Assembly (NCBI GenBank): GCA_027924585.1
Contig: BSBM01000597.1
Coordinates: 1,509,501 to 1,573,500, forward strand
DNA: 64,000 nt
Direction: 5' to 3'
Source of the DNA: Larix kaempferi
Lineage: Eukaryota > Streptophyta > Pinopsida > Pinales > Pinaceae
Shown here: piece by piece, positions 57,535 to 64,000 of the stretch
Layout of the letters: each line of letters starts with the position of its first letter
How positions within the stretch are numbered: the first letter of the stretch is position 1
Notes under the pieces: generated by a model
Told to the model about the DNA's origin: nothing
Databases searched by the model: none
Seen by the model: the letters and a program-made list of their open reading frames with translations, nothing else
Made by a program: the position numbers and the translations under genes

Positions 57535-57538
57535 CCAG

Positions 57539-57550
57539 TGGTATCAGAGC
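57539..57550 (+). other. Chromovirus primer binding site (tRNA-Met)
   Basis: TGGTATCAGAGC, one base after the LTR end CCA at 57535-57537. Perfect match to the initiator tRNA-Met type. Confidence 0.92.
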
Positions 57551-59378
57551 CAAGTTTTTTAGCATTGGGACTTAATGGGCCAAAACTTGATTTTACGGGA
57601 AGTTTCAAAGGTTGCACAAAAAGTGTTTGAATAAATGCTTGTATGGAAATTTTTGGGAAAAACAATATGGAATTTCCCAAATGGTTTAATTCACAACATT
57701 AATATGCATAGATGTCTGCAATATGGATTAGGACGAATGTGGAGAGCAACCACAATAAATTTTTTAATGTTTAAGATGGTTCTGTGTAAATTGGGAAAAA
57801 ATTATAGTAATTGTTTGACGAAATCTCCCTATGAAATTCATGGTATATATAATAGCATATATTATTATCAAATTCCACATGTGAGTTGGTAATGTAGAAA
57901 TCTATAATGGAGCAGTATAGGTCTAAGTAAAATATTGGTGAAATTTGAAATTGTCCAAAGTTACTGTCTCTGTCGAAAGACAAAAAATCTACAGTCATGA
58001 GTATTGACGGAAAGATCTCCATCCAGAACAAAATCCATATGTAATTCTTTGTTGTCTGAGAGTGAGTTTCAGGTTGACTATATATATATATATATATATG
58101 AATAAATTCCGAAATTTAAGTGCTTATATACAAATTTTGAAATTTGATGTGGGCCCCACATTTCCCATGTAGATAGATATGATGTGGACTAGCCATGTGG
58201 ATACTAAGTACATGTGGTAGACTTGGAAGGAGTGTTATGCATGGGTGGCATCCACCTAGGATAGGCAGAGACTGCACATGCTCCCAACGTCCCAGATCGA
58301 GCGAGCATGTTCCATTGAGTAGATATGAGCCATTGGTAGAAAAGGAACATGCCAAGGGTTTAATCCAAGGATCATGTTGCCAATGGCCTAGATCCATTGT
58401 GCAAGTTCCACCAGAGAAAATTCGACCATTGGAGGAAAAGGGAAGCGCACATGGCTTAACATAAATTCCCTACTACCAACGGTCTAGATTGATCGAGTAG
58501 GTTGGATCGAGCCATATCTGACTGCTAGTAGTAAAGGGAGGTGCACAATATTTAATAAGGGGGTCATGCCACCAACGGTGGAGATTTGATCACACAAGTT
58601 CCTTCGTGCGATCCTGACTGTTAGTGGAAAAGGAAAGTGCACAGGGAGATAATAAAAGAAGCCTGCCACCAACGACTACGATCAAATCATGCCTTTTTGA
58701 ACTTCTAATCCTATCCATCCATAGAAAAGGGAGCTTGATCATGGTGCATCGCAAGGAATGGTGCACCAATGACTGAGATTTAACCGGTCCATGGGAGATG
58801 ACATCATGACTGTTCACATAAGGCATGTTAGTAGACATGTGAAAGGATAGAAAAGGGAAAATCGTTAACCAAAAACTTCTAATTGGTCATGTGAAACCAC
58901 TTACCATCTACTGTAGAACCATTCACTATTGATCGAAAAACCATTTACAGGGAAAGGGTAAAATAACACTATGAATATACATGAATGATTGGAAAATAAC
59001 ACCAATATTAACAATTATTTTCAAGTCTAGGAAATCGAAAATTGTAGTGGAACTTATGCGTAAAGGGGCAAGCCCCCTTGACCCCCATTTTTTAATTTAT
59101 AAATCAACAAAGTTGGTTTCTGAGTTTAAAGGTGGATACAAGAATAACAAAAATAGTTGAACACTTAGTTGATGCAGAGTCTAAATATGTTACAAAGGTA
59201 GATGAAAATGGGCTTTTCCTCAATCGAGGAGAAAGAAGGAGGAGAAGTCTCAAGGAAGAGATCACATGAGAGATCCGAGCACTCCAAAAGTGCTTTCATG
59301 AGTCATAAGAAGCACTACTCACCACACTATGTAGGTAGAAACCCATATATATTTTAGAGTTCTAGAAGCAACCTAGAA
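57551..59378 (+). other. Chromovirus leader with tandem repeats
   Basis: 1.8-kb untranslated leader. A (TA)n run at 58079-58100. From about 58280 to 58790 a unit of about 95 bp recurs at least five times, recognisable by CCAACGG..TAGAT (58281, 58373, 58474, 58568, 58665) and by AGTGGAAAAGGAA.GTGCACA. No ORF with a recognisable domain. Confidence 0.7.
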
Positions 59379-60160
59379 ATGTCTCCGGTTAGACATCATA
59401 AAAAAATGCATGTGAAGGATGAGCTGCAAGGGGAACTCATAAAAATTAAGTTGCTCACATTTGATGGTGAGAATAAGAAGGGAGAAGATGTTGAAGCTTG
59501 GCTGCCAGGGATGATAAGAAACCTTCAACTACATAACTACTCCTCTAACATGGAAGCTAGGATTTGCATTTACAACTTGCAGGGAAAGGATTCCATTTGG
59601 TGGGACCAACTGGTTCAAGTTAAGCATATTAGTGAAAAAAGGATTTCATGGAGGCAATTCAAGAAGTACTTCTAGAAAAATGAGTTATTAGAGCATTATT
59701 ATGATAAGAACATGGAGAATTTATCTGAGCTCAAATTGGGAAACATGAGCATGGGTGAATATGAAAAGAAGTTTCTAGAACTGCTAAGATATGTTGGGTT
59801 TATCAAGGAGGAGAAGGTAAAGAGACACATGTTTCTAAGCTCTTTGAAATCATTTTACAAGGATAAAATTCAATATGATGAACTCAAGACTCTTGAAGAA
59901 ACAATTCAGTATGACAAGTACATGTATGATCATAACAAAGGAAGGGAAAATATTCAAAAGTCTTGGAGAGATAAGAGGAAGGATAAGAAGGATGAAAGGA
60001 TTTAAACCATCTTTCTTTAGGAACCAACATAATTCATATCAGCAAAGTAAACCAACTCAGAATGGGAACATGATGACATAATCTATTGGAAAAGGAACTA
60101 GGAAACAAATAAAATGTTTGGGATGTGAAGGAAACCATTTGTATAAAGTTTGTCCACAAA
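59379..60160 (+). pseudogene. Chromovirus gag
   Basis: Plus strand from ATG 59379. LLTFDGENKKGEDVEAWLPG, ICIYNLQGKDSIWWDQLVQV and ISWRQFKKYF form the Retrotrans_gag domain. A TAG at 59673 interrupts it and the frame continues with YEKKFLELLRYVGFIKEEK. A Lys/Arg-rich tail follows. After further breaks the zinc knuckle is at 60115-60153 (CLGCEGNHLYKVC), of the C-x2-C-x3-H-x4-C form found in some plant gypsy elements. Gag would package the RNA. Not functional. Confidence 0.87.
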
Positions 60161-60207
60161 GGGGAGATATAATAATAAATGTGCACCATTTATAGGAAGC
60201 ACGTACT

Positions 60208-60720
60208 ATGGAGGATGTAGGCAGGGACATTCCCAAAATTTATGCAACGTTGGACAACAGACAAGTAGATCATCAGTCCAACATGATTGAGGTTGAAAGA
60301 AAAATTTCCAGTCAACCTATTGCTATTCTCATTGATTCTGAAGCAAGTCATAGTTATATTGCTCCTAATTTAGTTGAAATATTTCAGCTAAAGAAAAGTA
60401 AGCATGATAGATCATGGATGGTTCAATTGGATACTGGAACAAAAAGGAAGATTAATAAACTAGAAAAGTGTTGTCCATTCGATAAGAATGGACTGAACAC
60501 TTTGCATATTTGAGCATAATACCACTTGGTTCATATGATGTACTTATTGGGATGGATTGGTTAGATGCACACCGTGTGATATTAGATTTTCATAATAAGT
60601 CACCTACTTGTCTTGATGAAGAAGGGAAACAAAAGATAACGCAAGGCATTCCAAGGCCTATTTCCATAAGAGAAATTTCATCTTTGCAATTAAAGAGGTG
60701 CTTCAAAAAATGATGTCAGT
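60208..60720 (+). pseudogene. Chromovirus protease
   Basis: Plus strand. IAILIDSEASHSYIAPNLVE is the aspartic protease active site, but the Gly of DSG is Glu (GAA at 60339-60341), which should abolish activity. PLGSYDVLIGMDWLDAHRVI is the conserved C-terminal protease part in the next frame (frameshift near 60510). It lies directly between gag and RT. Confidence 0.85.
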
Positions 60721-60839
60721 TGTATGCAGCTCATGTGCAAGAACGAAAGAAGTGTAAAATCCCAAGTTTAGAAGATTTTTCAATATTGCAATATTTTACA
60801 GATGTGTTTGAAGAAATATCGGGATTGCCACTGAAAAGA

Positions 60840-61644
60840 GATTGATTTCTCTATTGATTTAATGCCTGGAGCTTCCCTAGTTTACAAAGTTCTGTACATA
60901 ATGAATACACCCGAGTTAAAAGAGTTACAGATGCAACTGAAATAATTGTTGAAAAAAGGGTATATATGCCCAAGCGTGTGTCCTTGGGGAGCACTAGTAC
61001 TATTTGTAAAGAAAAAGGATGGAACTTTGAGGTTGTGTATTGACTTTAGACAATTGAGCAAGGTCACTATGAGGAGCAAATATCCACTTCCTAGAATTGA
61101 TGCCTTGTTTGATCAACTCATAGGAGCAAATATTTTCTCAAAGATAGATTTGAGATTGAATTACCATCAGGTGAGGATAAAAGATGAATACATTAACAAG
61201 GCAACTTTCAAGACCATATATGGTCATTATGAGTTTGTGGTGGTGCCATTTGGGTTAACAAATGCACCAACTAAATTTATATGCTTGATGAATGGGATAT
61301 TTAGAAAGTATTTAGATAAGTTTGTCATTGTATTTTTGGATGACATTCTTATTTTTTCAAAATTAGAAGAGCATGATGAGCACTTGAGATTGGTACTACA
61401 AGTGTTAAGAGAACATCAAATTTATGCCAAGTTGAGTGAATGCTCTTTCTATAAGAGGAAAATTCATTACTTGGGGCATATCATCTCTGAAGAAGGAATA
61501 ACAGTGAATCCAAAGAAGATAAAATCTATTATGGGATGGCCTACACCCAAGAGTGTATTAGAAGTAAGGTCATTTCATGGTATTAGTTGGACACTACAGG
61601 AGGTTTATGAGGGATTCTCTAAAGTGACACATCCAATTACATAA
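60840..61644 (+). pseudogene. Chromovirus reverse transcriptase
   Basis: Plus strand, 232-aa open frame from 60946. [79 protein letters not shown] and the catalytic [13 protein letters not shown] (about 61340) are present, followed by [19 protein letters not shown]. The upstream edge is frameshifted. The polymerase core residues are kept, but ORF context is lost by flanking stops. Confidence 0.9.
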
Positions 61645-62157
61645 TTTCATAAGAAAGGAGTCAAGTTTCAGTGGACACCATGGCGTGAAGAAAGTTTCCA
61701 GTAGTTAAAGAGATTGCTCACTAGTACATCAATTCTCAAGGTTGTTGATCCAAATGAAGATTTTGTAGTATGTACATATGCTTTCCAAGAAGGAATTGGT
61801 GGAGTATTTATAAAAAATAGACACGTGATTTGTTATGAATCAAGAAATATTAAAGAGCATGAGAAAAAGTAGGTTACACATGAATTGGAACTTGCTGCTA
61901 TTGTGCATGCATTAAAGATGTGGAGGAATTATCTCACGGGCATAAAATTTGAGTTGAGAACAGATCATAGTGGGCTGAAATATTTATTTGAGAAGCAAAA
62001 TTTGAATGCAAGGCAAACAAGATGGCTAGAAATTCTGTGTGAGTTTGATTTTGATATCAAACATTTTAAAGGCAAGGAGAACAAAGTTGATGATGCCTCA
62101 ATAGAAGAGTTCATGATATGCATGTTCCAACCATTAGTATATGCTGATCAAATTTAA
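61645..62157 (+). pseudogene. Chromovirus RNase H
   Basis: Plus strand. KFQWTPWREESFQ, then VVDPNEDFVVCTYAFQEGIG where the usual DAS has become TYA, then THELELAAIVHALKMWRNYL and ELRTDHSGLKYLF. Stops occur at 61642, 61702 and 61870. It degrades the RNA strand of the hybrid in an active element. Here the first catalytic Asp appears lost. Confidence 0.85.
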
Positions 62158-62258
62158 AAACCAGAATTCTTGAAGCTATCATATCATATGAACATTACCT
62201 TCATGTAAAACAAGAATTACAATAGGAAAATATACAACATAAATATGAAGGTTATAAG

Positions 62259-63122
62259 ATGGAAGACAATGGAATTCTTATATACAAAAATAGAGTTTAT
62301 GTTCCTAATTCAAGGGAATTAAGGAAATTGGTAATGAATGAGATGGATGATGTACCATATGTAGGACATCCTGGATACCAAAAGACAATTGTAGCAGTAA
62401 GGAGTCAATACTTTTGTCTAGAAATGAAGAGAGATATTGATGAATCTATTGCAAGGTGCATTGAATGTCAAAGAGTAAAGGTTGAGCATATACATCCAAC
62501 TTGATTGCTTCAATCATTGCCAATAATTGAATGAAAATGAGATGTGGTGACCATTGACTTCATCACTAAGTTGCCCAGGACGAAAAAACAACATGATTCC
62601 ATCATGATGGTGGTGGATAAGTTAACCAAAGATGCTCACTTTATACCAGTCAAGTAAACTCATAAGGAAACTAATATAGTAGATATTTATATGAAAGAGA
62701 TTGCCGGGTTACATGGGATACCTAAGGAAATAGTTTCAGACAAAGATCCAAAGTTTAGTTCAAACTTTTGGAAGGGCTTATTCAAGGGATTTGGCACAAA
62801 TATGAACTTAAGCAAAACATTTTGTCCACAGACAGATGGGCATATTGAGAGAGTTAATCAATTTATTGAAGATATGTTAAGAATGTATGTGATGGATCAA
62901 CCATCCAAATAGGAAGACTACCTATATTTGGTAGTGTTTACATATAATAATGGATATGATGATTCTCTAAAGATGAGTCCATTTGAAGCCATGTATGGTA
63001 GAAAGTGTAATACTCCAATCAGTTGGGACAATCTAGTTGACAGAGTGATAATTGAGCCAAAAATACTCAGAGAAATGGAAGAGAAGATGGTAAAAATTAG
63101 GCAGAATTTGAAAGTGGCATAG
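62259..63122 (+). pseudogene. Chromovirus integrase
   Basis: Plus strand. Zinc domain at 62340-62480: GHPGYQKTIVAVRSQYFCLE and CIECQRVK (HHCC). Core: SIMMVVDKLTKDAHFIPVK (about 62600), IVSDKDPKFSSNFWKGLF with the second Asp (62733-62780), and FCPQTDGHIERVNQFIEDML where the expected Glu after QTDG is kept in HIERVN. Then FTYNNGYDDSLKMSPFEAMY. Stops at 62502, 62655 and 62910. Confidence 0.88.
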
Positions 63123-63173
63123 GACATATAGAAGAGTTATGCAGACAAATGAAGAGTAGTAAAATAATTTAAA

Positions 63174-63571
63174 GTGGGGGATCACGTGTATTTGAAAGTT
63201 AGGCCAAAGAAGAGTTCCCTGAAACTGGGAATATGTCTGAAGCTTACAGCCCAATTTTGTGGGCCATTTGAAATTTTGGATAGGATAGGGCTTGTAGCTT
63301 ATGCATTAGCATTGCCTACTTGTTTGTGTGTGCATAATGTATTTCATGTGTCTTTATTAAAGAAATATATGCTTGATCCTAACCACATAATTGATTGGCT
63401 ATGATCTAGGTGGAATTGGAAGGCGATATTCCTATACAACCACTGTGCATCCTAGACAAGAAAGTTACGTTGCTGAGGAGCAGGGTCATCAGACAGGTAA
63501 AGGTCCAATGGACCCATTACAGTCTTGAAGAAGCAACATGGGAGCTAGAGGATGTGACGCGGGAAGCATAA
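63174..63571 (+). pseudogene. Chromovirus integrase C-terminus and chromodomain
   Basis: GDHVYLKVRPKKSSLKLG and YALALPTCLCVHNVFHVSLL are the integrase C-terminal (GPY/F-like) domain, up to a TGA at 63401-63404. In another frame, 63449-63571 encodes a 40-aa chromodomain-like segment: ILDKKVTLLRSRVIRQVKVQ, then WTHY and EEATWELED, ending with TAA at 63569. The paired Trp residues and the ATWE string are characteristic. Chromodomains target integration to heterochromatin. Confidence 0.85.
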
Positions 63572-63657
63572 CCACAATTGTTTTGAAGTTTTGATAAAAA
63601 AAATTGTAAATGTAAATGTACATAGTGCTGATGATGCACTGAGGATAGTGCATAAAT

Positions 63658-63672
63658 TAAGGGGGAGGGGAA
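63658..63672 (+). other. Chromovirus polypurine tract
   Basis: AAGGGGGAGGGGAA-type purine run ending one base before the 3' LTR start TGTAATTCCCC. Confidence 0.9.
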
Positions 63673-64000
63673 TGTAATTCCCCAGTTTGACCCCACAATG
63701 TAAATTTGTAAATATTGAAGTAAAAGGGCTAAGAATCCATAAAAAATGGTCGGGATGACCAAGACTATGTAAATATGTACATTTTTATATTAGTATAAAA
63801 TCTCTAAATGGGTGCAGAGGAAGAAGTACAAAGAAGAGATGGGGGGGCTATGAATCCCCAAGTGGGGAAGTGATAGTGGGCCTTATCTTATCTCCCTAGA
63901 CTTAGCAATTTAAACCAAGTTCTTAAACTATGACTAAGAGCCATGCTTTAATTAAAGCATTGTTTGATTATCCTAAAAAAAGAGATTAAGAAGGGGAAAA
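63673..64000 (+). repeat. Chromovirus 3' LTR (partial)
   Basis: Matches 49766 onward over all visible bases (e.g. ATGTAAATTTGTAAATATTG). Truncated by the window end. Confidence 0.92.

Larger units (their letters stand above)
49766..64000 (+). mobile_element. Ty3/gypsy chromovirus, nested host element (3' LTR runs off the window)
   Basis: The plus-strand element has its 5' LTR at 49766-50994 and 57535-57537 (interrupted), PBS at 57539-57550, gag-pol at 59379-63571, PPT at 63658-63672 and 3' LTR from 63673. The two LTR starts (TGTAATACCCC / TGTAATTCCCC) match over the roughly 330 visible bases with about 10% difference by eye. RNase H precedes integrase, and a chromodomain ends pol, which places it among the chromoviruses (Tekay/CRM/Reina/Galadriel group). 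Every domain has stops or frameshifts. Confidence 0.92.

Overview
The window looks like nuclear DNA of a seed plant. It is AT-rich and is made almost wholly of nested, decayed transposable elements typical of large plant genomes: Ty1/copia, Ty3/gypsy (one chromovirus and one Tat-like element with a second RNase H), L1-type LINEs, tRNA-derived SINEs and a probable DNA transposon. I see no bacterial operons, no CRISPR array, no rRNA or intact tRNA gene, and no host gene I can name. The element mix would suit a gymnosperm or another large-genome plant, but the sequence alone does not settle the species.

Layout. 1-8358: a minus-strand LTR element with a PPT at 2049-2060, a tRNA-Asp-type PBS at 4571-4588, LTRs of about 3.77 kb (the left one cut by the window edge) and an internal region of only about 2.5 kb. 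It has the shape of a non-autonomous large retrotransposon derivative. It interrupts a copia-gag-like pseudogene (8359-9729) that has a second copy at 11180-13345. 13.6-20.6 kb holds AT-rich sequence, unrecognised ORFs and two SINEs, one of them complete with an 11-bp target duplication. 20.69-32.7 kb is one minus-strand LINE (ORF1 with DUF4283 and zinc knuckle, then endonuclease and RT). It is split by an approximately 8-kb insert (23056-31036) with 22-bp terminal inverted repeats, clusters of a TCGATCGA-like motif near both ends, and a decayed intron-containing gene. 34.25-43.19 kb is a second minus-strand LINE whose RNase H region is split by a complete copia element (34727-41741, TSD AATTT). 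The 3' part of that copia carries five different tandem-repeat arrays.

43.4-48.0 kb is the most unusual segment. A GC-richer promoter-like stretch with a TATA box precedes two long overlapping plus-strand ORFs (about 494 and 576 aa) that I cannot assign to a family. The first looks globular and the second is dominated by a coiled coil. They are broken by four stop codons but no internal frameshift. 49766 to the window end is a plus-strand chromovirus (gag, protease, RT, RNase H, integrase, chromodomain). Its 5' LTR is interrupted three bases before its end by a minus-strand gypsy element (50995-57529, TSD GTTAC) that carries an extra RNase H domain between protease and RT.

Nothing here appears able to move by itself: every recognisable polyprotein carries stops, frameshifts or lost catalytic residues. 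The value of the window lies in its nesting order, the unassigned two-ORF cassette, the TIR insert and the repeat arrays inside the elements.
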